Positions 56,760 through 64,000 of a stretch of 64,000 nt of DNA are shown here, piece after piece. The DNA lies in assembly GCF_001730305.1 (NCBI RefSeq), contig NZ_MIJY01000023.1, positions 1-64,000 on the forward strand. Reading direction: 5' to 3'. How positions within the stretch are numbered: position 1 is the first letter of the stretch; the number at the start of each line of letters is the position of its first letter. The notes under the pieces are model-generated. The model saw only the letters and a program-made list of their open reading frames with translations, was not told the origin of the DNA and ran no database searches. The translations under genes and the position numbers were made by a program. The DNA comes from Enterococcus termitis. GTDB taxonomy: Bacteria > Bacillota > Bacilli > Lactobacillales > Enterococcaceae.

Positions 56760-57398
56760 TTATACTTTAGTTTTTGAACATATTAATATAGACATATCAC
56801 CTTCTCCTGATTTTTTAAAGAATGAAATAATCATAGTTGGTTTTAACTTCTTTATAGCACTATTAGAATTATTAAACACAAAATCTTCTAGCACATTATT
56901 GATAAATCCTGTATCTTCATTGATATCCTGTATTTGGCAAAATACTTCACCGTCACCTACAAGTTCAAATTTGTATTCACCATTTATTGAATCTGGAACG
57001 AAAAAGTTACCATAACTATTTTTCAGATGAATAGTTCCCTCTTCTTCAACAGGTAGATATTTTTCTTTTGAGGGTACTAGGTAAACTGAACTTTTTTTAG
57101 GGGTTTGAAATTTATTCGTATCGTAGAATGCTTGATTACGTACAATATCTTTTTTATTTAAATTTTCATTACCTAAAAATAATTCTTTACTACTTGTTTC
57201 AGATACATCGTAATATCCTGATGACAGCTTTTCGGAATTTGGTACTACTGTATATGTTTTGTTGCTTTTTAAGAGTGTCTCTTTAGCTGGGTTATTTTCA
57301 TAAGTAAAATTTTCAGAAGCCTTGTTATTACTCAATATTCTTATTCCAAGAAAAATAACCAGACAGACACATAGGCTAGACAATAATACTTTTCTCAT
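56760..57398 (-). CDS. Membrane-anchored extracytoplasmic protein of the ABC cassette
   Basis: The 212-residue protein has one N-terminal helix (LLSSLCVCLVIFLGIRIL) and a long extracellular part rich in Asn, Ser and Lys, with GYYDVSETSSKE, FLGNENLNKKDI and a C-terminal ILICSKTKV. It overlaps the ATPase gene by four bases and is last in the cassette. No family is recognised; it could be an immunity or accessory lipid-side protein for the exported product. Confidence 0.6.
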   Translation of the reverse strand: MRKVLLSSLCVCLVIFLGIRILSNNKASENFTYENNPAKETLLKSNKTYTVVPNSEKLSSGYYDVSETSSKELFLGNENLNKKDIVRNQAFYDTNKFQTPKKSSVYLVPSKEKYLPVEEEGTIHLKNSYGNFFVPDSINGEYKFELVGDGEVFCQIQDINEDTGFINNVLEDFVFNNSNSAIKKLKPTMIISFFKKSGEGDMSILICSKTKV

Positions 57399-58021
57399 GA
57401 AACAATTCTCCCATCTTTGATAGTAATAATAGAATCACACAATTCCTCTATATCTTTTTTATTATGACTAGCAATAACGATGATTTTTCCATTAGACTTA
57501 AATTCTTTTATAAGCTTGTAGAAGCTGCTGATAGCTTCATCATCCAGTCCATTTGTTGGTTCATCCAACAATAATACATTAGGATTTTCGAAAATAGCTT
57601 GTGCTATAATCAATTTTTGCTTCATACCCAATGAATATTTTTTTACTGGTCTTCGATCTTTTGGATCCAGTCCAACTTTAGTTAACGCATCATCTATGTC
57701 TTTCTCACTGGCAACTTTGTTAATTTCAGAAAGTAGTTTTAAATTATCAAAAGCACTAAGTGTAGGTTCTAGCCCCTCATGTTCAATAATTAAACCTAAC
57801 CTTGGTAAAAAATCAAAATCTTTACCAAGAATTTTATCATTATACGTGATAGAGCCCTCTTGAATTCGTATTAAGCCTGACATTGCACGTAATAACATAG
57901 TTTTCCCAGAACCATTTTCTCCCACTAGGCCATAGACATGACCTTCCTCAAAAATAAGATTTATATTTTTTAAAACAGAATGTTTCTTCATATTTTTTGA
58001 TATATTATTAATAATTAACAT
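57395..58021 (-). CDS. ABC transporter ATP-binding protein
   Basis: The 208-residue protein has Walker A GENGSGKT (residues 34-41), the signature in the form KYSLGMKQK, Walker B VLLLDEPTNGLDD and the switch His in IVIASHNKKD. It pairs with the three permease genes before it. It is a compact single-domain exporter ATPase of the kind found with bacteriocin immunity or peptide export systems. Confidence 0.93.
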   Translation of the reverse strand: MLIINNISKNMKKHSVLKNINLIFEEGHVYGLVGENGSGKTMLLRAMSGLIRIQEGSITYNDKILGKDFDFLPRLGLIIEHEGLEPTLSAFDNLKLLSEINKVASEKDIDDALTKVGLDPKDRRPVKKYSLGMKQKLIIAQAIFENPNVLLLDEPTNGLDDEAISSFYKLIKEFKSNGKIIVIASHNKKDIEELCDSIITIKDGRIVS

Positions 58022-58030
58022 TTTTATTCC

Positions 58031-58687
58031 TCACAAATAATTTATTTTTTTCGACGTGATATAATGCAATGCTGTGAATAGACTTATCAGTAACAAAGAA
58101 AAATAAACGACTGGGAAGCTTTCTCTCCACTCTTTACTTAAAAATAAAGGGAACTTTAGTACTTCTCCTAAAATAGGTAAATTGGATAGTATATCTGAAA
58201 AGACCATACTTCCAAGAATATAAGCATTGACTAGGACTATTGTAAAATAAAGATTTCTACTGATAAAAATAACTAACGATGAAAATATTCCTATCGTTAG
58301 TATTATTACCAATTGACTAAGATATTCACTTGTAATTGTTAAATCAGGCATTAAGAATTTTCTGATACTAATTACCAGAACAATAATACCTACATTAAGA
58401 AATAAGTCCATCAGAACCTTTTTCAAATAGAAATTCATTACTTGTCTACGATACGTATATCTGATAAGAGAATAACTTGTAATTGTTTGGTTTATTATAC
58501 GAAAACATGAAAGTATTAGACAAGTGTACATATAACTGTAGATTAAAAACCATGATAAAAATTCTTTTAATGAATAGTTTTCTGACAAACCAACAATTAA
58601 TGAGAACTCTATTTTCCCGTGATAATCAAAACTAAAGTCAAAAAAAAGAATGAGCAACAATATTATACTAATCTCAATATATCTCAT
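58031..58687 (-). CDS. ABC cassette permease 3
   Basis: The 218-residue protein has six hydrophobic segments (for example ISIILLLILFFDFSF, YSYMYTCLILSCFRII, LVIILTIGIFSSLVIFIS) and a basic loop. It overlaps the preceding permease gene by four bases. Sequence is very A/T-rich. It is part of a three-permease ABC system; no sharper family is recognised. Confidence 0.65.
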   Translation of the reverse strand: MRYIEISIILLLILFFDFSFDYHGKIEFSLIVGLSENYSLKEFLSWFLIYSYMYTCLILSCFRIINQTITSYSLIRYTYRRQVMNFYLKKVLMDLFLNVGIIVLVISIRKFLMPDLTITSEYLSQLVIILTIGIFSSLVIFISRNLYFTIVLVNAYILGSMVFSDILSNLPILGEVLKFPLFLSKEWRESFPVVYFSLLLISLFTALHYITSKKINYL

Positions 58688-59355
58688 AGAAAGTCCTTCC
58701 TTTTGAACATTTCATAATTCAAACAACATAAAAACAATGGAATGGATACTAGAATGGGCAAATATAAAGTAATACTTGTATCCAAATTTAATAGATAATA
58801 AATATAGTTCAAGTTAAAAAAGGAAAAGTAAGATTTAAATTGGAAATAACTTCCCATAATTAGAAAGGCTGATAAAAAACTGTTTGTAAACTTTCTTTTA
58901 TTCCCATTTACTATTTCAATTAACATATAAAATTGAACAGATATAATTAATATAAGAAAAAAGATTAATGTTTGTTTTACATACTCAGATAAGACTATTT
59001 GGTTCGAAAAAATGAAAAATATGGGCAACCCTACAATAAAATACATAGCTATGAATTTACCGATCTCTTTACTATTTCTAATGCACATTGAAATATATAA
59101 GTTTTTTTTGGTTGATCGTACATCTTGATATACCTTATTTTCAGGTATAAATACAGCTAGAGAAAAAAGAAATAAAGGTATTAATAAAAGAATGAAAAAA
59201 GAGAGATCATAATAAGAAAAATAGTTAGTTAACTGATCTAAAATACTATTTTTATCATTAATTTTGGCCCAATATTGAGTAGTATATAATGCCAATAAAA
59301 CGACAATTTGAACACTGCTTTGCAGGAATTTTTTATTATACAAAATCATATTCAA
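58684..59355 (-). CDS. ABC cassette permease 2
   Basis: The 223-residue protein has about six hydrophobic segments (VQIVVLLALYTTQYW, LSFFILLLIPLFLFSLAVFI, FIAMYFIVGLPIFFIFS). It overlaps permease 1 by 20 bases and permease 3 by four, so the genes are translated together. No family motif beyond the membrane pattern is seen. Confidence 0.65.
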   Translation of the reverse strand: MNMILYNKKFLQSSVQIVVLLALYTTQYWAKINDKNSILDQLTNYFSYYDLSFFILLLIPLFLFSLAVFIPENKVYQDVRSTKKNLYISMCIRNSKEIGKFIAMYFIVGLPIFFIFSNQIVLSEYVKQTLIFFLILIISVQFYMLIEIVNGNKRKFTNSFLSAFLIMGSYFQFKSYFSFFNLNYIYYLLNLDTSITLYLPILVSIPLFLCCLNYEMFKRKDFL

Positions 59356-60112
59356 GCCACCATTTTCTTTGGATAATCAAACAGATAAAAAATAGCACTA
59401 TACATGAAATGAAGTACGCTATTTTTAAAGCAAATGAATACTCTGTAAAAGGTTGAAATACTACCATTATTGAGGGCGTAAAACTAATTAATAAATACCA
59501 TATGCTAATAACAATAAAAACCGTATAGTAAAGAGACTTAGTAAAAATATTTATTGTGGAGATAATCACACTCATACAGCCAGCCATAACTGCCACCATT
59601 ATTATATGTAAGAAATTAGACAGTACAGGATAATTAAGTTCCCAATAGATGGAGTTAGTTAAAAATATTTTGAAATCAAATATATTAACCGATTTTTCAA
59701 TCAAAAAAGGAACAGTTGTTTCTTTTATAAAAATTACTGATACAAGCATATAATTAATTAGCATTGTTATGAATACTAAGCAAAAGCCGTAGAGAAAATT
59801 GATTTGATTATAACTTTTCCAATAGTATTTGCGACTAGACCTTGCAGTTACAGACAGTACGTTTCCAGAATTAAAATCACTAAGTAACCACGAACTTGTT
59901 CCAAATATCAAGTATATGGGTAATAGCCATAGTAATAACATCTGAGCATAATGTCCTTCTGAATTACCTGCCAAGAATGTTGAGTAGTTGGGCACATATC
60001 CACCAAACGATTTATACAATAAAAATATATCAAGTAATACTAGCATAAAGAATAATAAAAAAATAAAACAACTTCTTTTATCACTAAATAAACGTCTAAA
60101 AAAATATCTCAT
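59336..60112 (-). CDS. ABC cassette permease 1
   Basis: The 258-residue protein has six hydrophobic segments, starting with a basic RRLFSDKRS then FIFLLFFMLVLLDIFLLY. It contains FGTSSWLLSDFNSGNVLSV, a loop type seen in permeases of DUF2712-linked exporters, as far as I recall. It is 63 bp after the secreted-protein gene and shares its promoter. Confidence 0.65.
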   Translation of the reverse strand: MRYFFRRLFSDKRSCFIFLLFFMLVLLDIFLLYKSFGGYVPNYSTFLAGNSEGHYAQMLLLWLLPIYLIFGTSSWLLSDFNSGNVLSVTARSSRKYYWKSYNQINFLYGFCLVFITMLINYMLVSVIFIKETTVPFLIEKSVNIFDFKIFLTNSIYWELNYPVLSNFLHIIMVAVMAGCMSVIISTINIFTKSLYYTVFIVISIWYLLISFTPSIMVVFQPFTEYSFALKIAYFISCIVLFFICLIIQRKWWLEYDFV

Positions 60113-60175
60113 TCTTAACTCCTTTTATGAAAATATAGTAGAGCAAAAGATCTACTATAAATAATCTAAGTTATT

Positions 60176-60636
60176 TTATGGGCGATTCAGCAAGCCGCCA
60201 GAAGAAGAAATAATGTAAGCAGTTTCCTCATCCCAGGTACCATAACAAGGATAGCTAGCGCTATTATAATTATTATTCTCTGCTGTTAACCTTACGTTTT
60301 GTTTGCTCGCTGATGAATACGCTGAATTATAAAGTGTAGCTCCTCCAGATTGCGCATTAAATCCTTTTGAAACATTCTCACCATTCGACTTTTCTAACCA
60401 AAAACGTGTGTACGTCATCCAACCTTCGCCAGATGATCTAAGTCGTACCATCCACGCTCTTTCTCGGTTCGTTGTTTGTCTATAACGTGTCCCAGTATAA
60501 GTGTTTTGTTGTTTTGGCTTAATTGTAAAAGAAAAATCAACATAGTTCGTTTTATAAGCTGCGTAAGCTTTTACAGTAAATCCTAACGAAACAACCACTA
60601 ACAAACAAGACATTAACCATACTACCTTTTTTTCAT
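60176..60636 (-). CDS. Secreted DUF2712-like protein, start out of frame through an A7 run
   Basis: A perfect AGGAGGATAAGAA site leads to an ATG at 60636, but the A7 run after it puts that ATG out of frame and into an early stop. With one more A the product would begin MKKKVVWLMSCLLVVV, a normal signal peptide cut after VKAYA. The open frame itself begins at the ATG at 60613, which has no ribosome site and a signal with no basic end. The mature part of about 127 residues (YRQTTNRERAWMVRLRSSGE, WLEKSNGENVSKGFNA) resembles DUF2712 proteins encoded with ABC exporters. Bacteriocin-like activity is a guess. Confidence 0.65.
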
Positions 60637-60682
60637 TTCTTATCCTCCTAATTTTTTTGGGAATTCACAAATCTCAACGTCG

Positions 60683-60711
60683 ATTGTATCATTTAAATAT
60701 TTTATGGTCAA
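60683..60711 (-). promoter_or_regulatory. Promoter of the ABC/secreted-protein cassette
   Basis: On the minus strand: TTGACC, 17 bp, TACAAT, about 47 bp before the ATG at 60636. Confidence 0.75.
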
Positions 60712-60877
60712 TTTTATTTTTCATTTATTTCGAAATAATTTAAAATATAAAAATTGATTCTTTATCATTTACTCCCACAAGCTTCGGGGACAAATAATAT
60801 AAGTTTACGAGAAGCTAAGTTTGAGATCTTAGTCTCTTTAATAAAGTGTCTTTCTCAGAGACTAGACCTAAGATAAA

Positions 60878-61018
60878 AAGTCTAAATCTAAAACAGGAAA
60901 ATATGGAGGAACAGTTAATGTTGAAAAGATAGAATCAATATGTAAGTGATTAAAAAATATTCAGTTAGGTGGAAATACAACTTTTGGTTGTGGTAAAATA
61001 AATATAACTATTATTTAA
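60878..61018 (+). pseudogene. Decayed C-terminus of a RAMP (Cmr4-like) Cas protein
   Basis: One frame reads KTGKYGGTVNVEKIESICK, a stop, then LKNIQLGGNTTFGCGKINI to a stop at 61016. The motif IQLGGNTTFGCGK has the Gly-rich pattern of the C-terminal loop of type III RAMP proteins, best Cmr4 (QLGG-x-T-x-G-x-G). It ends 17 bp before the leader of array 2, where cas genes would be expected. Upstream sequence to 60780 shows no further clear match. It rests on one short motif, so the call is tentative. Confidence 0.4.
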
Positions 61019-61034
61019 AGATATAGGATTAAGA

Positions 61035-61198
61035 TTTTGGTGCGAACCCTAAGTGCACATAAAATCTCTAGGGGATTCGCACCAAAATTTTGCTTATTTC
61101 AGTAGTAAAAAACAGTTTTTTCTAATTATATTTTAATGTTATGCTGTTTTAAGAAGTGAGATGGGGAAGATATGTCATGTATTTTGACCAAATTCACA
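61035..61198 (+). promoter_or_regulatory. Leader of CRISPR array 2
   Basis: TTTTGGTGCGAACCC pairs with GGGGATTCGCACCAAAA (61035-61088). The following A/T-rich part has TATGCT where leader 1 has TATACT, then the same TGTCATGTATTTTGACC and AATTCACA before repeat 1. The copy next to each array implies that leader and repeats were duplicated as a unit. Confidence 0.8.
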
Positions 61199-61895
61199 GT
61201 CTAGCTCTGTTTAGAGCTAGTGGATTGAAATACTAAGCATATAGGAATTGATTTTTCAGAAAGCACAGGTCTAGCTCTGTTTAGAGCTAGTGGATTGAAA
61301 TTCTTATTCGCCAAAATAAAGATAGAAGGGAGGGACTCGTCTAGCTCTGTTTAGAGCTAGTGGATTGAAATCAGTTTATATAGCTTAGGTGGTGAGATCG
61401 TGGCTAGGGTCTAGCTCTGTTTAGAGCTAGTGGATTGAAATAACTAATTTTCCTTGGTTTCATTATTCTTTTTTTCGTCTAGCTCTGTTTAGAGCTAGTG
61501 GATTGAAATTCTGCTTGCTTTGTTAAATCTGTTTTTGCCACCTACTGTCTAGCTCTGTTTAGAGCTAGTGGATTGAAATTCGATCCTAAGCCATTACCTA
61601 AGAAAGCTGAACGTCTAGCTCTGTTTAGAGCTAGTGGATTGAAATAACGATTTTGTTAACATCATCAAAAATATTAGTAGTCTAGCTCTGTTTAGAGCTA
61701 GTGGATTGAAATTCTTAATAAAAGAGTGCTAACTTACAAAATTATTGACAGTCTAGCTCTGTTTAGAGCTAGTGGATTGAAATAGAGTGCTAATGTCCAG
61801 CTATATAACCGATTAATGGTCTAGCTCTGTTTAGAGCTAGTAAATTGAAACCATATTTAGATAAAGTATAAATAGATATGCTCGTAGATTGAAAT
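61199..61895 (+). CRISPR. CRISPR array 2, same repeat, 10 repeats and 9 spacers plus a relic
   Basis: The repeat is the same 33-bp type I-C-like sequence as in array 1. I count nine spacers of 33-38 bp, none of which I can match to array 1. Repeat 10 (61819-61851) is changed in its last third (TAAATTGAAAC). A last fragment, TAGATTGAAAT near 61885-61895, is what remains of an eleventh repeat. Direction is plus, with new spacers at the left. Confidence 0.96.
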
Positions 61896-62134
61896 ACTAA
61901 TTCTGTCGAAGAGTCCATTCTATTTTTACTGCCCAGTTCCATTTCACCCTCAAAAAAACAAAATAGGTTAATATTTCTAATAGATATTTCTCTTTGTCAT
62001 GAGAAATAAAACTCCTTAGTATGCAAAGTTGAAAATTATGATATAATTGAAATGATATCGGTGTAATGAACACCCAAACGAAGCGTAATCAGCTTTGATG
62101 CGCGATTTTTCGTACTAGGGAAAGTTGGGGGACT

Positions 62135-62668
62135 ATGGCAATTCCAAAAGAAGGTGAATTTGTAACGATTCAAAGTTACAAACACGATGGGCATTTGCAT
62201 CGAACATGGCGAGATACTATGGTATTAAAAACAAGCGAGTATTCACTGATTGGCGTAAACGATCATACTTTGGTCACAGAGTCTGATGGTCGCCGATGGG
62301 TTACTCGAGAACCAGCAATCGTTTATTTCCATAAAAAATACTGGTTCAACATAATAGCGATGATCAGAGAAAAGGGGGTTTCTTATTACTGCAATCTTGC
62401 GTCACCATATCTTTTAGACGATGAAGCATTGAAATATATCGATTACGATTTGGATATCAAGGTTTTTCCTGATGGAGAAAAGCGTTTATTGGATGTAGAT
62501 GAATACGAATTTCATAGTAAAATCATGGAATATCCAGAAGATATCGATTTTATTCTAAAAGAAAACGTAAAAACGTTAGTAGATTGGATTAATAATGGAA
62601 AAGGACCGTTCTCTGAGGCTTATGTAGATATCTGGTATCAACGTTACCAAGAGCTATCAAAAAAATAG
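62135..62668 (+). CDS. DUF402 / nucleoside tri-/diphosphate phosphatase (Ntdp family)
   Basis: The 177-residue protein belongs to the UPF0374/DUF402 group: [21 protein letters not shown] at the start (shown in part), then [40 protein letters not shown] split across conserved strands, and the acidic DVDEYEFH. Studied members hydrolyse nucleoside tri- and diphosphates with Mg or Mn. The leader before it (62040-62134) has a TATAAT-like box and a GAAGC...GCTTTG pairing. Confidence 0.88.
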   Translation: MAIPKEGEFVTIQSYKHDGHLHRTWRDTMVLKTSEYSLIGVNDHTLVTESDGRRWVTREPAIVYFHKKYWFNIIAMIREKGVSYYCNLASPYLLDDEALKYIDYDLDIKVFPDGEKRLLDVDEYEFHSKIMEYPEDIDFILKENVKTLVDWINNGKGPFSEAYVDIWYQRYQELSKK

Positions 62669-62693
62669 CGAATGTAAGATGTTAAGTGAAAAC

Positions 62694-62735
62694 AAAACAG
62701 CACCTAAACTTGATAAAGGTTTAGGTGCTGTTTTA
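62694..62735. terminator. Bidirectional terminator
   Basis: AAAACAGCACCTAAAC and GTTTAGGTGCTGTTTT form a 16-bp stem between convergent genes. Confidence 0.9.
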
Positions 62736-62749
62736 TTATACATCTTATT

Positions 62750-63184
62750 TCATAGTTGCTTAGTCATTTGATAATGTTCGATGTTTGCATCAAGGAACAT
62801 CTCACCTTCTTTTACATAGCCCATCCGTTCGTAAAAACCTAAAGCGGTGATTTGAGCACCTAGCGTAATTGCTTTGAAGCCTTGTTCTTTTGAGAATTCC
62901 TCTGCTTTTTCCACAATCAAGCGTCCATAGTCCTTCCCGCGATATTCTTTTTGTACAGCCATTCTCTGTAGTTTCATCATTTGATTGTCAAGTGGCAGTA
63001 AACGGCAAGTAGCAACTGGCGTATTCACATCATCATATAGAACAAAATGAATACATGATGCTTCATACTTGTCGATTTCAATGTCACTTGGTACGCCTTG
63101 TTCTATCATGAAAACTTGATGACGAATCTGAACGGCATCTAAATAAATGTCACTCATTGTATCTCTAGTTTGAACGATTTTCAT
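62750..63184 (-). CDS. GNAT-family N-acetyltransferase (YjcF-like)
   Basis: The 144-residue protein has the GNAT motif A MKLQRMAVQKEYRGKDYGRL, with the acetyl-CoA loop EYRGKDYG, and the C-terminal GFYERMGYVKEGE. The start VRHQVF-type segment (QIRHQVFMIEQGVP) is typical of the ElaA/YjcF branch. The substrate is unknown. Confidence 0.9.
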   Translation of the reverse strand: MKIVQTRDTMSDIYLDAVQIRHQVFMIEQGVPSDIEIDKYEASCIHFVLYDDVNTPVATCRLLPLDNQMMKLQRMAVQKEYRGKDYGRLIVEKAEEFSKEQGFKAITLGAQITALGFYERMGYVKEGEMFLDANIEHYQMTKQL

Positions 63185-63338
63185 TTGGCACCTCTAAATC
63201 TATTATTTTGTTTATTATACCTTAAAAATCTTTGAGAATGAAAGGAAAAAAAGTTTAGAGCTTTTGTTTTGTAAAGAGCTCAGGTATAATGAAACTTCTA
63301 TCAAGTGAGATAATTAGCACCTAGAGGAGGGGGGATAA

Positions 63339-64000
63339 ATGAAAATGAAACTACTGTGGATTCTTGGAGGACTGACTGTTCTTTTAACTTTGTTTCTCGT
63401 TTTCATCAATTTTTCGCCTTTTCCTGCTATCTTTTTTGCAAAATACACAGCTTTTAAAATCCCTAAGGAAACAAGAGCGAAAGAATATGTGGATGGAAAT
63501 GTCACTGTTTTAGTGAATGAAACCTATAAATCAGCATATAAGAATAATCAATTTGATCTATATTTACCAAAAAAACAATTGAAAGGAAACCCTATAATTG
63601 CTTGGGTACACGGTGGGGGATTTGTTGGCGGTGATAAGTTAGAGGAAAAAGAATTTGCGACAAAGCTTGCTGAGTCTGGCTATTCAGTCGCTGTGATGAA
63701 TTATGCATTAGTGCCAGAGACAAAATACCCCATTCCAGTTGTTCAAACTGCAGAATTTTTAACGCATTTAAAAAAGCATGCTGAAATGTATTCATTTGAT
63801 GTAAATAATCTTTTTATAGCAGGTGATTCAGCTGGCGCGCAAATTGCTAGTCAATTTGTTGCAACTCAGACGAATGAAAAGTACCGAGCAGTATTAAACA
63901 TTGATCAAGTGTTAAGTAAAGATCAGATAAGAGGTACGTTACTTTATTGTGGTGTATATGATATGACGGAAGTGGTGCGTTTTTACCCGATTCCACCAGT
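63339..64000 (+). CDS. Membrane-anchored alpha/beta hydrolase (esterase/lipase), cut by the window end
   Basis: The ATG at 63339 has AGGAGGGGGG before it. The visible 220 residues start with one membrane helix (LLWILGGLTVLLTLFLVFI). They then show the hormone-sensitive-lipase-type oxyanion motif WVHGGGFVGGD and the nucleophile elbow IAGDSAGAQIA. The catalytic Asp and His would lie beyond 64000. It is likely a surface-facing or membrane esterase. Confidence 0.85.
   Translation, partial: MKMKLLWILGGLTVLLTLFLVFINFSPFPAIFFAKYTAFKIPKETRAKEYVDGNVTVLVNETYKSAYKNNQFDLYLPKKQLKGNPIIAWVHGGGFVGGDKLEEKEFATKLAESGYSVAVMNYALVPETKYPIPVVQTAEFLTHLKKHAEMYSFDVNNLFIAGDSAGAQIASQFVATQTNEKYRAVLNIDQVLSKDQIRGTLLYCGVYDMTEVVRFYPIPP

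Noticed and set aside
56760-60636. A lactococcin 972-type bacteriocin system
   Set aside because: Gene layout is partly similar, but the secreted protein is too long and lacks that family's pattern; a DUF2712-like protein fits better.
61896-62134. A minus-strand open stretch (FEGEMELGSKNRMDSS) after array 2 as a cas remnant
   Set aside because: No Cas motif is visible, and part of the frame is the degenerate repeat itself.

Overview
The window is low-GC Firmicutes DNA and reads as an Enterococcus chromosome, probably a non-faecalis species of the E. faecalis clade. The evidence is the gene set (rpmG-secE-nusG, rplK-rplA, rplJ-rplL, sdaAB-sdaAA, recX-mutY, PRD/PTS operons), strong AGGAGG ribosome sites, LPXTG and Mga-type genes, and a long GGCTGGGACA-type hairpin repeat. 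The species call is inference. No rRNA or tRNA gene was seen.

Region 1 (1 to about 25.9 kb) is the right-hand part of an integrative conjugative element (ICE); its left end lies outside the window. It opens with the 3' end of a group II intron inside a large surface-protein gene. A conjugation operon follows: wall hydrolase, lipoprotein, TcpC-, TcpD- and TcpE-like proteins, VirB4-like ATPase, VirB6-like channel protein with a long charged tail, and FtsK-type coupling ATPase. About 0.8 kb of inverted and tandem structured repeats comes next, a candidate oriT or origin, then a replication-relaxation-type protein and 0.5 kb dense in small hairpins. The maintenance module holds a J-domain protein, DUF960, SSB, a frameshifted nuclease, 12 iterons of 13 bp, ParA and a small partner. 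A CPBP protease and an ISLre2/UPF0236 DDE transposase close the element next to rpmG. No tyrosine or serine integrase was seen, so the element may move by DDE transposition, as TnGBS-type ICEs do.

Region 2 (26 to 43 kb) is core chromosome with metabolic inserts: rpmG-secE-nusG; a lipoprotein hydrolase; a LacI-controlled nucleoside operon (nucleoside hydrolase, DcuC-like carrier, GNAT, ribokinase) with two matching operators; an Mga-like regulator beside a six-B-domain LPXTG adhesin; L-serine dehydratase; and the ribosomal operons L11-L1 and L10-L7/L12 with their RNA leaders.

Region 3 (43 to 55.2 kb) holds an ISL3 relic, a serine hydrolase, a GlsB-like protein, a PRD regulator with a Lac-family PTS and a GH1 enzyme whose acid/base Glu is Gln, a phosphatase lipoprotein, rlmD, recX and mutY.

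Region 4 (55.2 to 61.9 kb) is the most unusual. Two CRISPR arrays with the same type I-C-like repeat and near-identical leaders flank a minus-strand cassette encoding a secreted DUF2712-like protein and an ABC exporter. No intact cas gene is present, but a decayed RAMP-like C-terminus lies just before the second leader. The secreted protein's start is out of frame through a run of seven A.

Region 5 (62 to 64 kb) is chromosomal: a DUF402 phosphatase, a GNAT protein and a truncated esterase.
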